Counted from the first letter of the stretch, positions 35,613 to 44,421 are shown. The stretch is 64,000 bases of DNA from an uncultured Muribaculaceae bacterium (GCA_958436175.1 CAUBJF010000002.1:310001-374000), one strand, 5' to 3'. A program made the numbers and translations. Notes: generated by a model not told the origin, from the sequence alone.

Positions 35613-36395
35613 ATGGAATCAGACAACAAAAATCAACAGAGTCAGCTCCCTTACGAAAAGCTTGCTCTAATTGGCATAGACCGCGAAAAAGCGGATAAAT
35701 TGCCGCTGGAGGTAAAGGAGAAACTGATTTCGGGTGAAGTGACTCCGCTCATGCAGGTGTCCTTTACCGCCCAGAATGGGAACGTGATTACGTTACCTCT
35801 GAGATTGCAGATGGCTCTCGACCAGACTGGACAGGCTGTTCTCATAGCCTATCCGGTAAGGCGTATGCTTGATCAGGAAAGAGCAAAAGAGTTGCGTCTC
35901 ACATCGGCTGAAGCGGAACGATTACGCAAAGGTGACGTTATCCAGAAATCAGTTGAAATAAACGGCGAGAAATCCCAACGTTATCTTCAGCTCGACCCAG
36001 AAACAAAATCTATCATGCATAAGCGTGTCACCGACATCAAGATTGAACAAAGTCTCAAAGACATGGAGAAGGTCAACGATATCGAGCTTGGCACCCAGCA
36101 GAAACAACAGGTACGTGATGGGAAGCCGGCAGAGCTTAATGTAGGAGGCGAAAAAGTCACAGTCGGTATTGACCTCAAAGAGCCTCAGGGTTTCAGGGTT
36201 GTAAAAGGAGACATGAAAGAGTGGGATCGGCAGCAGCGTCTCCGCTACGACGAGGTACATCCGGAATATCTCGGGCTTGTGATGACTGACAAGAACCGCT
36301 GGGAGTACCAGAAAGTCATAGACAAGCAGTCAACTGAACGAGCTATCAAACTAAGCTCCAACAAGGAGGAACGTTCATCCGGCCTGAAATTATAA
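35613..36395 (+). CDS. DUF4099/DUF3945 domain protein
   Basis: A 260-aa protein with an N-terminal DUF4099-like unit (YEKLALIGIDREKADKLPLEVKEKLISGEVTPLM split over two helices) and a DUF3945-like centre and C-terminal end (RYLQLDPETKSIMHKRVTDIKI, WDRQQRLRYDEVHPEYLGLV). Such proteins are common in Bacteroides conjugative elements and are thought to bind nucleic acid, but their role is unproven. It is the first gene of the rightward auxiliary operon under promoter copy 3. Confidence 0.72.
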   Translation: MESDNKNQQSQLPYEKLALIGIDREKADKLPLEVKEKLISGEVTPLMQVSFTAQNGNVITLPLRLQMALDQTGQAVLIAYPVRRMLDQERAKELRLTSAEAERLRKGDVIQKSVEINGEKSQRYLQLDPETKSIMHKRVTDIKIEQSLKDMEKVNDIELGTQQKQQVRDGKPAELNVGGEKVTVGIDLKEPQGFRVVKGDMKEWDRQQRLRYDEVHPEYLGLVMTDKNRWEYQKVIDKQSTERAIKLSSNKEERSSGLKL

Positions 36396-36405
36396 TGCAT
36401 ATTGT

Positions 36406-37701
36406 ATGAGTGCCGATAAAAAGAAGTCAAAATCTGACCATGACAGCACCGTAGGTATCATGAAGCAATTTGACGCGATGAAGCAGAAACATCCTGACGC
36501 CATATTGCTGTTCAGACTTGGTGATTTCTATGAGACTTACAGGGAGGATGCTGTCAAAGCAAGCGTTGCTCTCGGCATTACGACAGCAAACAGAATCATA
36601 AACGGTGTCGAGACAAAGATTGCCGGATTCCCACATCACGCTCTTGATACATATCTGCCAAAACTGGTCAGAGCCGGATACAGAGTCGCCATCTGCGAAC
36701 AGCTTGAAGACCCGAAGCAGAAGAAGAGGGAGAAACAAAGTCGGGACGAAACCGACACCAAAGTCTCTAAATCCGAAAAATCACAACTTACAGATTTATC
36801 TATGCCTAAGAAGAAAAAAGAACAGGCTCCGCAGGAAGAGCCTTCCAAGACCCTCAAGAATACGGTCGAGGAAAAGCCTGCAAAAGACAAGAAGAACGAT
36901 GTAAAGGCCGACGAAGCCCAAGAGGTAAAGGCGGAACGCAAGCCTCGTGAACCGCAGATGGTCACAGTCAATGGTGACAAGATCACACACGGCCATGCGT
37001 TTCAGAGCAAAACCAATCCGGAAGACTGGTATTTTACCGCTAAAATCAACGGTGAACAGCTCAAACCTCAGAAGATGGCCCCGGCAGACCTCGCCGCCTA
37101 TCAGAAAAAGGAGATGACTGTTCCTCAGCTTATGGAACGTTATTATCCGACCAAACTGATGGAAAAGGTTCCGGAAGTAGCATATCAGGTTCCTAACGTA
37201 ATTGCCAGCGCCGGGAGTAACATGACTATAGACAAATTCAATGTCTATAAGGAGAAAGATGAGCAGCGAGCCGATTTCGGTCGTTACAAGTTCTACGCCG
37301 AGGTTGGAGGTGAGAAGATGTCTACTGTTCCTTCACGCCAGGATCTCAATGCCTACTTTGACCGCGTTATGACGCCCGGCCAACTTGTAGAAAAGAACTT
37401 CGGTGAGCGGCTTCATCTTCCCACTCACTATCAGCAGTTCAAACTTCCCGAAGGAGTAGAACAGTCAGGTATCCGCATAGCCAAGGACCGTAGCGACAAC
37501 AAATGGAAGGTGTCAATGGATCTCGGTGAGCACGGGCGCACCGACAAGAAGGAAATCTCTTTCGATGACGGTTACTCCCTGTTCAAGACAAAAACCGCAA
37601 CCCGTGAGCAGATTGCGGCAAAATATCTCGGCGATGACATCAAGGCTATGCTTAATGGCCATGTGATGAACATGGAGAAGGCTCAATCTATGAAGATGTG
37701 A
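36406..37701 (+). CDS. MutS domain I fused to DUF3945-like repeats
   Basis: A 431-aa protein. Residues 15-105 are a MutS mismatch-recognition domain I: VGIMKQFDAMKQKHPDAILL, then LGDFYETY with the Phe-x-Glu motif (F41, E43) that probes mismatches, then AGFPHHALDTYLPKLVRAGYRVAICEQ. No MutS ATPase or clamp domains follow. Instead there is a Lys/Glu-rich linker (about 105-185) and DUF3945-like repeats to the C terminus. Retention of F-x-E suggests that the module still reads DNA. It starts 10 bases behind the DUF4099 gene. Confidence 0.82.
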   Translation: MSADKKKSKSDHDSTVGIMKQFDAMKQKHPDAILLFRLGDFYETYREDAVKASVALGITTANRIINGVETKIAGFPHHALDTYLPKLVRAGYRVAICEQLEDPKQKKREKQSRDETDTKVSKSEKSQLTDLSMPKKKKEQAPQEEPSKTLKNTVEEKPAKDKKNDVKADEAQEVKAERKPREPQMVTVNGDKITHGHAFQSKTNPEDWYFTAKINGEQLKPQKMAPADLAAYQKKEMTVPQLMERYYPTKLMEKVPEVAYQVPNVIASAGSNMTIDKFNVYKEKDEQRADFGRYKFYAEVGGEKMSTVPSRQDLNAYFDRVMTPGQLVEKNFGERLHLPTHYQQFKLPEGVEQSGIRIAKDRSDNKWKVSMDLGEHGRTDKKEISFDDGYSLFKTKTATREQIAAKYLGDDIKAMLNGHVMNMEKAQSMKM

Positions 37702-37751
37702 GTCGGACTTACAAATTACCCCATTTATAAAACTACAAATCAGAAAATCAT

Positions 37752-37979
37752 ATGTCAGTAATGAAACATGAGGAGCTTGTGGAGCTTCTTCAGGAGGGCC
37801 GAATCGGACATCTCCAGTTCATAATGAACGGCGAGAGCGCACACGACTACCTCGAATGGTGCAAGGAACATGGTTGCGACCCCAGTGACGACTCCGCAGA
37901 GTTCTATCTCGAAGAGACGGAAATCGACATGATGGACCGTCAGACAATTGATGACGAAAGCTATGGCATCTGGCTTTAA
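37752..37979 (+). CDS. Small acidic protein, unknown function
   Basis: A 75-aa acidic protein with a helical start (MKHEELVELLQEGRIGHLQFI) and DYLEWCKEHGCDPSDDSAEFYLEETE in its centre. Codon use is like its neighbours. Its 3' end overlaps the ArdC start region by 17 bases, so the two are probably coupled. No family is recognised. Confidence 0.65.
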   Translation: MSVMKHEELVELLQEGRIGHLQFIMNGESAHDYLEWCKEHGCDPSDDSAEFYLEETEIDMMDRQTIDDESYGIWL

Positions 37980-39303
37980 GTTCCCATCCTCCAACACAAC
38001 GGCGGGCGCAGGTCAGCTTGCGCTCGACCGTTTCGCGGAGATGATGATCGACCGCATGGAGCAGATGAAATCTTCCGATTGGAAGCAAGGATGGATTGGT
38101 GGTGCCGGAAGCTATGCAGGACTGCCCCAGAATGTGGGAGGCCGCAACTATTCCGGCTCAAATTCATTCTTTCTCCAGTTACAGACGGCTGCAAAGGGAT
38201 ATGAACTTCCTGTATATCTGACTTTCAAACAGGCTCATAATCTCAAGGCTCATGTGCTGAGCGGTGAAAAGGCATTCCCGGTGGTTTATTGGGATATGAT
38301 GGTCAAGGATAAAGACGGAAAGAAGATAGGTTCTGATGAATACAAGGCGATGTCAAAGGAAGAACGCAAGAATCTTGAGGTCATACCATTTGTCAAGGCT
38401 TTCCCGGTCTTCAATGTCTCTCAGACTAATCTCCGTGATGTCCAGCCTGAACGTTATCAGAAGCTTGTTGACAAGTTTAAGTTACCGGAACTGCGTGATA
38501 CCGATGGCATGTTTGCCCATGCCGCTCTTGACCGCATGATACAGCAGCAGGCCTGGCTTTGTCCCATTCAGGCAGACAAACGCGAGAACGGAGCTTATTA
38601 TTCTCCCTCCCGTGATATTGTGGTGTTACCTATGAAGGCTCAGTTCAACACTGGTTCTACTCCAGAAGAAATCTATCGTGACGGCATGGAGTTTTATTCA
38701 ACTATGTTGCATGAGATGACGCACTCTACCATGACACCCGAGCGTCTGAACCGTGAGATGGGTGGCCGATTCGGAGATCCGAAGTATGCCAAGGAGGAGT
38801 TGGTTGCCGAACTTACAGCGGCCATGATTTCCCATTCCATGGGATTCGATTCCAAGGTGACGGACAACTCTGCAGCCTATCTCGATTCGTGGATAAGTGT
38901 CTTGAAACAGGAACCTAAGTTTATCGTCTCCATTATGGCCGACGTCAACAAGGCATCCGACTTGATTCTTGACCATGTGGACAATCAACGATTAGCACTT
39001 GGTGAGCAGCCGTATCTGGCTAAAAATGACCCTTGGCTTCCGGCAGATCCAAATGAGGAAGTTCCTTTCAAGAATGCCACGATATTCAAGACACGTTCGG
39101 GTGATTACGCTATCCGTGCGTCCTATGACGGTGTTGATCTTGGAATGAAACCTATCGAGAAGTCTACCGCCAGGACTTATTTCCAACTTACGGATTTGAA
39201 AGACAAGGATGCGTTTCTTGCAATGACTGCCCGCAAGCATTATGAGTCGGAAATCATCGGCATTGGCAGGTCAAGAGAACAGACAAGGTCTATAAGCATA
39301 TAA
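37963..39303 (+). CDS. ArdC-type antirestriction protein / zincin-like metallopeptidase
   Basis: A 446-aa protein with an ArdC N-terminal ssDNA-binding domain (YAGLPQNVGGRNYSGSNSFFL and PVYLTFKQAH region, about residues 40-90) and a zincin-like C-terminal domain with MLHEMTHSTM (H250-E-x-x-H254) and the third ligand region KYAKEELVAELTAAMI. ArdC proteins shield incoming single-stranded DNA from restriction during conjugation. In-frame TTG (37948) and ATG (37951) starts also exist. ATG 37963 is chosen for the MASGFKFPS start. Confidence 0.85.
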   Translation: MASGFKFPSSNTTAGAGQLALDRFAEMMIDRMEQMKSSDWKQGWIGGAGSYAGLPQNVGGRNYSGSNSFFLQLQTAAKGYELPVYLTFKQAHNLKAHVLSGEKAFPVVYWDMMVKDKDGKKIGSDEYKAMSKEERKNLEVIPFVKAFPVFNVSQTNLRDVQPERYQKLVDKFKLPELRDTDGMFAHAALDRMIQQQAWLCPIQADKRENGAYYSPSRDIVVLPMKAQFNTGSTPEEIYRDGMEFYSTMLHEMTHSTMTPERLNREMGGRFGDPKYAKEELVAELTAAMISHSMGFDSKVTDNSAAYLDSWISVLKQEPKFIVSIMADVNKASDLILDHVDNQRLALGEQPYLAKNDPWLPADPNEEVPFKNATIFKTRSGDYAIRASYDGVDLGMKPIEKSTARTYFQLTDLKDKDAFLAMTARKHYESEIIGIGRSREQTRSISI

Positions 39304-39313
39304 ACTTCGCGCT

Positions 39314-40498
39314 ATGCCTGATTACAAAGTAACATTCAAGGATCTGAAATCATGTGTCGGTATAGACGATGTCGCCTACTCTCTTGGTTATCGTCTTGAC
39401 CGTAAAGCCGGAGTGGGTCGTTATATCGAGCTTGTTTTGGGAGAAGGCACCAGTCGACGCGATACAATCATAATAAGCAATCCACGTGACAAGGCAGCTC
39501 AGACATTCTTTCGTCGAGACGGAAGCAAAGGTGATGTTGTAACCTTTTTACGCGAGAATCTTGATTCTTTCTTTGTGTCAGGTAAGGATGAGTGGCAAAA
39601 GATAGCCAAGGTTATGGCAAGATTTGCGAATATGCCAGAACCTGAATACAAAGAAGATCGAGAATATGTAAGGAGGGCTTCAGTTAGCCATGAGTTCGAT
39701 AAGTCAAGGTATGAGGTTCTGCCAATAGACACGAGACATATCCCGAAAATTTTCTCACAGCGTGGAATTGCTGATGATACAGTCATAAGTCTCGCCCCTT
39801 TTATCTCCCTAATCAAGGATAAGAGGAATACGAATTTTGATGGTTTCAACATCGGTTTCCCCTACACTGAGGCATGCGATTCAGAAGTTAAGGGATATGA
39901 GATCCGTGGCATGGGTGGCTATAAGTCAAAGGCAGCCGGGACTAATTCCTCATCCGCTGCTTGGGTCGCCGACCTTTCTGGAGGGAATCCTGATATGGTC
40001 AGAAATGTATTCTTCTGTGAGTCAGCTTTCGATGCCATTTCTTTCTATGAGATGAACCGGCCCCAACTTGGTAGTCACATAGCTCTTGTCTCTCTTGGAG
40101 GCACTTTTTCGGACAGACAGATTACCGGTGTTATGGAGCGATTTCCCAATGCACGCGCTTTCGACTGTTTCGACAACGACATTCCGGGACGCATATATGG
40201 ACTTCGGATGATGGCCTTGTTGGAGAATATCCCATTGAAAATCACTAAGACAGACAATGGTCTTAAAGTAGAGGCTAAAGGGAAGACATTCGCTGTTGAA
40301 GCCGACAAATCCATTATGCCGCAGGTCGCTTCAAAACTTTCTATACGCTATAAGATGGGACAATGGCCTCCGCCAAAGGATTTCAAGGACTGGAATGACT
40401 GTCTGATGAATAAGCCTATGCAACCCATTTTTCCGCCAACTAAGAATGACCGGGACATTAATCTCGCAGAACAACGTAAATCATCTTTGAAATTATAA
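39314..40498 (+). CDS. DUF3991/TOPRIM domain protein
   Basis: A 394-aa primase-like protein. The N terminus (about 10-95) resembles a DUF3991 or CHC2-like zinc-less domain, DVAYSLGYRLDRKAGVGRY. The centre holds a TOPRIM fold with VFFCESAFDAISFYE (Glu of motif 1, near residue 235) and AFDCFDNDIPGR (DxD-like motif, near 280). It may prime or process transferred single-stranded DNA. It follows ardC by 10 bases. The family is widespread in Bacteroides ICEs. Confidence 0.8.
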   Translation: MPDYKVTFKDLKSCVGIDDVAYSLGYRLDRKAGVGRYIELVLGEGTSRRDTIIISNPRDKAAQTFFRRDGSKGDVVTFLRENLDSFFVSGKDEWQKIAKVMARFANMPEPEYKEDREYVRRASVSHEFDKSRYEVLPIDTRHIPKIFSQRGIADDTVISLAPFISLIKDKRNTNFDGFNIGFPYTEACDSEVKGYEIRGMGGYKSKAAGTNSSSAAWVADLSGGNPDMVRNVFFCESAFDAISFYEMNRPQLGSHIALVSLGGTFSDRQITGVMERFPNARAFDCFDNDIPGRIYGLRMMALLENIPLKITKTDNGLKVEAKGKTFAVEADKSIMPQVASKLSIRYKMGQWPPPKDFKDWNDCLMNKPMQPIFPPTKNDRDINLAEQRKSSLKL

Positions 40499-40517
40499 GA
40501 CTATGCTATGTCACTTC

Positions 40518-41246
40518 ATGAAAAAAGGGACTGTCGGCCTCGCCATATCTCTGAGCTTATTGATGAATGGCTTGCCCTCTATGGCCCAGCAGACAGACCC
40601 GACACTGACTGCCACTGTCATTCTCCAGACAGAGGAACTGAAGAGTATCCACAAAAAGAGAAAGACAACGCAGGAGAAGATAATTGCGGCGGAAGCTGCT
40701 GTGACCGTCGCACTTGACCGAGTACACAATGTCGAGAATAAGATGCTCGAATATCTCTCCAATGCTCAGGGTGCTATGCAGAACCTTTATCAGATAAAAC
40801 GTGCGGCTGAACTCGTAGGGACAGAAATACCAAGAAACACCGTATTGCTCAAAAACTCTGTAAAGGGCAATCTTAAAGGAACGGCTATCGCTACTCTCGT
40901 TTCAGATGAACTGACGGATGCTGCTGCTCAGATGGCAGCACTCTACCCATTCATGAAACAACTTGTCACCTCTGGTTCCTATAATGTATCCAACAGCGAA
41001 GGTAACTCCGAGAAGCACAAGGTCAACCTGCTCAATTCGGCTGAACGATATTATATCGCAAACGAGGTCGTAACAAGACTTGAGGCTATAAACACTGATC
41101 TGTTCATTCTCGCTTGGCAAGTCAGGACTCTTTCCTGGAACGACTTGTGGTTTTCTCTCGACCCTGAAGGATGGGTCTCTGTGATGTCTGGAAAAAACAT
41201 CGTTAGAGGTCTGGTCTTTGAATGGAAAACAATATCTATCCGATAA
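40518..41246 (+). CDS. Second TraI-like exported protein (paralogue of the 21.8-kb gene)
   Basis: A 242-aa protein with signal peptide MKKGTVGLAISLSLLMNGLPSMAQ, a helical middle region and a C-terminal SLDPEGWVSVMSGKNIVRGLV that matches FAIDPEGWANVMVMNNYVSSLV of the gene at 21797-22600. An NSAERYYIANEVVTRLEAIN/YERLTVANQIYTDLMEIR correspondence supports paralogy. ATG 40518 starts the signal peptide and is preferred to 40503. It is separated from the tra operon, within the auxiliary gene set. Confidence 0.72.
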   Translation: MKKGTVGLAISLSLLMNGLPSMAQQTDPTLTATVILQTEELKSIHKKRKTTQEKIIAAEAAVTVALDRVHNVENKMLEYLSNAQGAMQNLYQIKRAAELVGTEIPRNTVLLKNSVKGNLKGTAIATLVSDELTDAAAQMAALYPFMKQLVTSGSYNVSNSEGNSEKHKVNLLNSAERYYIANEVVTRLEAINTDLFILAWQVRTLSWNDLWFSLDPEGWVSVMSGKNIVRGLVFEWKTISIR

Positions 41247-41280
41247 TTAGACAACTACAAAACCAATTACTTATATCACT

Positions 41281-41826
41281 ATGGAAATTGAAAAGAAAGT
41301 CATCGGCCGCTGTCCGGTATGCGGAGGTGACGTAGTAAAGACCTGCAAGGGTTTCCGCTGCGAGAACAATACCGGTGAAAAACCGACCTGCGGGTTCTTC
41401 ATAAACGGCGTCATCGGCAACAGGAAGATGTCCGACCAGGAGATAGCTTCCTTGCTTGAGAAACATGAGATTCTTCTTGACGGCTTCGCTACAAAAGAAT
41501 GGAAGACATTCTCCACAGTTCTCATTCTCAAAGATGACGGCGCTATCGACATGAACTCTGTTGTTGGTGTCTGCCCCCGATGCGGAGGTGAACTTCGAGT
41601 AGGCCAAAAAGCCTTTAACTGCTCTAACTATAAGAATCAGGCAGCTTCCTGCGACTTCGTTATCTGGCGCAATATAGGTGGGCACCTTCTTTCACTGGAT
41701 GAAGTTCGTCAGATATGCTCACAGGGAATGACTACTGAGCCGGTAGAGATGTACCGAGAGGACGGTTTCCGTTTCAGCAAGAAACTGGGTCTATCACCAG
41801 ACAAATCTCAAGTAATAAAAATATGA
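41281..41826 (+). CDS. Double zinc-ribbon protein (topoisomerase C-terminal repeat-like)
   Basis: A 181-aa protein made of two related units. Each has a CPxCGG knuckle (residues about 11-15 and 99-103) followed by a CxNxxG/CSNY second cysteine pair and a hydrophobic end, as in the zinc-finger repeats of topoisomerase I and III tails. No topoisomerase catalytic part is present. It is probably a nucleic-acid-binding accessory. Its end overlaps the next start by 4 bases (ATGA). Confidence 0.75.
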   Translation: MEIEKKVIGRCPVCGGDVVKTCKGFRCENNTGEKPTCGFFINGVIGNRKMSDQEIASLLEKHEILLDGFATKEWKTFSTVLILKDDGAIDMNSVVGVCPRCGGELRVGQKAFNCSNYKNQAASCDFVIWRNIGGHLLSLDEVRQICSQGMTTEPVEMYREDGFRFSKKLGLSPDKSQVIKI

Positions 41827-42368
41827 AGCCGGGAACTAAACTCGCAATCTTGCTGATAAGCGGGTTGCTGATCTGGGGAGGTATTTTCTATGCGTTAAGC
41901 TGTGCCAACAATCCGAAAGAACGTGCCAAAGCTGTTGCAGAAAAAGCTCTCATGGCATCTGTTGATCGCCCAGAGACTGTCAAAATCTGTGCAGTCAGCA
42001 ATCCTGACAGTGTGTCCGGACGCAACTACGTCACTGACGACGAACAGATGAACATCGCTATGGCTATGCTGAAAATAAATCAGAAAGTCATGGACGAGAC
42101 CGACGGGATGGAGAATCTGAATTTTGAGGACAAAGAGATGACGGAACTTATGGAACGTCAGATGTCGGCACTCTCAGTTCTTCGTAGCCTCGTCAACTTC
42201 GAGAGCCATCATGAGCATAAGAAGCCAAAGCCTTTTAATGGGTGGAAAGTCAAAATTGAATATGAAGCTTCCTCCGAAAGCGGTAAACCATATCGTTCTG
42301 AGTATTGGTTCATTCTGGACAAAGACGCAGATTGCGTTGTAAACTCATTCGAGATTCCACTCTTATAA
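41823..42368 (+). CDS. Membrane-anchored protein, unknown function
   Basis: A 181-aa protein with an N-terminal hydrophobic helix (LAILLISGLLIWGGIFYALSC, residues 7-27 in part) ending at a Cys, possibly a lipoprotein signal, and an extracytoplasmic domain with WKVKIEYEASSESGKPYRSEYWFILDKD near the C terminus. It is coupled by ATGA to the zinc-ribbon gene. No family is recognised. Confidence 0.6.
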   Translation: MKPGTKLAILLISGLLIWGGIFYALSCANNPKERAKAVAEKALMASVDRPETVKICAVSNPDSVSGRNYVTDDEQMNIAMAMLKINQKVMDETDGMENLNFEDKEMTELMERQMSALSVLRSLVNFESHHEHKKPKPFNGWKVKIEYEASSESGKPYRSEYWFILDKDADCVVNSFEIPLL

Positions 42369-42402
42369 AACTATCTCCATCATACAAATCATCTTACACA
42401 CA

Positions 42403-42582
42403 ATGAAAGAACTTATCGAACAGATCGAAGAAATGAGCCATGCGTTCCTGAAGGATGCAGGGGCGCAGCTTGAAAAAGGGAATAAGGCCGCTGGTCTTCG
42501 TGCCCGTCGAACATCTCTTGATTTGGAACCGCTTCTGAAGCGTTTCCGTAAACTGTCGCTGGCGGCCGCATCCGGCAAGTAA
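42403..42582 (+). CDS. Histone H1-like small basic protein
   Basis: A 59-aa protein reading MKELIEQIEEMSHAF, then KGNKAAGLRARRTSLDLE and FRKLSLAAASGK at the end. The KGNKAAGxRARxxSLxLE block is the hallmark of the short Hc1/histone-H1-like proteins common in Bacteroidetes, which bind and compact DNA. It lies 34 bases behind the membrane protein gene. It is easily missed because of its length. Confidence 0.8.
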   Translation: MKELIEQIEEMSHAFLKDAGAQLEKGNKAAGLRARRTSLDLEPLLKRFRKLSLAAASGK

Positions 42583-42643
42583 TCACCCCGTCCTGCTCCG
42601 GCATACACTGCTATGTCGGAGCAGGATATCCTGACGACCAATT

Positions 42644-43297
42644 ATGAAAGCAAGGACTGCTTTTCAAAAACACATAGCTAAACTGAATGATTCTGTAGAA
42701 TCCATCGGGGATGAAGTTATCGCATGGGCGATTGAAAATGCGATAGAACATCCTGCCGTAAGACGCAAGAACAACGTAATGACGTGCGCCATGTGTGGTA
42801 ATTCAATGGTTTACGCAGAATCGGCGAGACATGTGAGATGTCTGGAATGTGGAAGACATGTACGTGTGTTGGAATCGGACACATGGAAATCAATTCGCGG
42901 TACATTGAAGGGATGGTTTTCTACTCTTTCAGTTGTCGATGGCATACAGCTTCAACGGACCTTTGAAATCCGGACAAGGTATTACTTTAATGGTAGACCG
43001 CATCAGCACTCGATAAGGGGACTGTGCCGTCACTGGGTTTCTCTAACAGGTGAAGTTGCCATCACTGCTTTACCTCGCATGATGGGACAATTCCTTGACT
43101 GTTTCCCTTTCGGAAGTAAGATTGAGCTTAGAGGCACTTCGCAAATGGTATATGATTTTATAGCCGACAATTCTGTAGTCTTTCCCAAAATACAGTTGCT
43201 TCCGCTACTTGACTGTCTTATCACTTATGATGATTTAATGAAACATGGTTCACAAACATATATCCGTGAGAAAATAAAGGAACTCCGTCAGGAATGA
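42644..43297 (+). CDS. PcfJ-like zinc-ribbon protein, possibly truncated
   Basis: A 217-aa protein with a CxxC-x14-CxxC zinc ribbon (TCAMCGNSM...RCLECGRHV, about residues 46-68) and a following WFSTLSVVDGIQLQRTFEIRTRYYFNG region that resembles the start of PcfJ-type proteins of conjugative elements. PcfJ proteins are usually much longer, so this could be a shortened member or a separate small family. A 380-base gene-free stretch follows. Confidence 0.5.
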   Translation: MKARTAFQKHIAKLNDSVESIGDEVIAWAIENAIEHPAVRRKNNVMTCAMCGNSMVYAESARHVRCLECGRHVRVLESDTWKSIRGTLKGWFSTLSVVDGIQLQRTFEIRTRYYFNGRPHQHSIRGLCRHWVSLTGEVAITALPRMMGQFLDCFPFGSKIELRGTSQMVYDFIADNSVVFPKIQLLPLLDCLITYDDLMKHGSQTYIREKIKELRQE

Positions 43298-43677
43298 AAT
43301 CTCAACCTCAGATAAAATAATAAAACAGTTTTTCTTTTTTGCCATTGTATTATGTGAAGTTCTGGTGCGTGAGCATCGGGACTTTTTCTTTTTATGCTCT
43401 ATCCGTCATCACGCGCCCTTGGATTTTACGCTACGAAGTTACGGCGTCCAGTGTCGACGTCAAGTGATCGCCTTCGGCTTGGCTACCACTGAAATATGTC
43501 GGCAGCCTTCCGCAATTTGTTTCAAATTGGGTTTTCCGCCATCTTTCAGCTTGCCACACTTGTCTTACGTCACTTTAAATCCGCCGTGTTGAAAGTATCG
43601 TAAAAATTCCCGGACGCGAGAAGCCAGTTGGCTTCAAACAAAAGGGAAAAGTATTAACCAATAAATGCTAAGTACCT
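43298..43677. other. Structured gene-free segment
   Basis: About 380 bases with no convincing gene but clear structure. CAATTTG/CAAATTG (43513-43529) is a perfect 7-bp hairpin with a three-base loop. A TGGA...TCCA-bounded GC-rich core lies near 43420-43455, and short GCC/GGC pairs follow. Base composition is more GC-rich than the AT-rich spacers elsewhere. It could be a small RNA, a long 5' leader of the next gene or a replication/transfer site. A plus-strand frame at 43365-43592 looks random. Confidence 0.4.
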
Positions 43678-44163
43678 ATGTACGGTAAAATCTTTCAAAT
43701 AGGCACCGAGCCTATCAAACGAGACGATTACATTGACACCGCAGTAGAGGGTGAAATGGTGGTTCCTTTCACCTACATCTATGAAACTGAGGAAGAGAAT
43801 CGCAAGATATTCATTCAACATCTTGTGGAACATGTTTTGCCAGAAGGTCTGTTCACCATTGACACTGACGGCGAGACTTTAACATTTCAAGGCGGATTCG
43901 ACAAATGGAGAGACCAATATCTTGAACTTATTCGCTCTAAAGCCGCGGCAATCGACGAAAATAACATCATGGATTGGTGTGGTCCTGTATACCAGCTACA
44001 GAAAGCCATTGCCAATCCCTTTGGTGGCGACACATATTTCGTGACTGATTACATTGGTGGAGCAGTTGCCGTTAACTCACGCGACTTTATGGGAACAGTG
44101 AAACGACTCGAACCTGGTGCCAAACTCTACATAGGTGCAATATTAAGTTATCACGCTTATTAA
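43678..44163 (+). CDS. Hypothetical ICE protein
   Basis: A 161-aa soluble acidic protein with mixed alpha/beta character (EGEMVVPFTYIYETEEENRKIF, GLFTIDTDGETLTFQGGFDKW, AKLYIGAILSYHAY). No motif is recognised. Codon use matches the ICE, and it is followed at 8 bases by another small gene and then a terminator, so the two form a short operon behind the structured leader. Confidence 0.6.
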   Translation: MYGKIFQIGTEPIKRDDYIDTAVEGEMVVPFTYIYETEEENRKIFIQHLVEHVLPEGLFTIDTDGETLTFQGGFDKWRDQYLELIRSKAAAIDENNIMDWCGPVYQLQKAIANPFGGDTYFVTDYIGGAVAVNSRDFMGTVKRLEPGAKLYIGAILSYHAY

Positions 44164-44171
44164 ATAAGACT

Positions 44172-44408
44172 ATGGAATTTACCATCGAGAAAATACCCGT
44201 ATGGGCTATCTGCTATCTCCTTTATGGTGATTGGTCAGGTATGACCGAAGAGGATAAGGCTATTGTTGACGAGTGGTGGACAAAAAACAATGTGGTCACT
44301 GTTAGTCCGGCAACAGATGAGGAAGGAAACAGCCATCCATATTTTACCCATTACCCGGCATTCGGATTGGCTTCCGATGTGATAGACTGCGACGTCATGA
44401 TAATGTAA
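44172..44408 (+). CDS. Small hypothetical protein
   Basis: A 78-aa acidic protein (IPVWAICYLLYGDWSGMTEEDKAIVDEWW in its first half). Proteins of this pattern are frequent in Bacteroides mobile elements without known function (possibly DUF6926-type, not verified). It shares a transcript with the preceding gene and is followed by a strong terminator. Confidence 0.6.
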   Translation: MEFTIEKIPVWAICYLLYGDWSGMTEEDKAIVDEWWTKNNVVTVSPATDEEGNSHPYFTHYPAFGLASDVIDCDVMIM

Positions 44409-44421
44409 ATGTAGCTTTAGT

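Noticed and set aside
43365..43592. 75-codon plus-strand frame in the structured spacer
   Set aside because: Cys/His/Arg-rich random-looking composition, no ribosome-binding context and poor codon use. The segment is better explained as noncoding.
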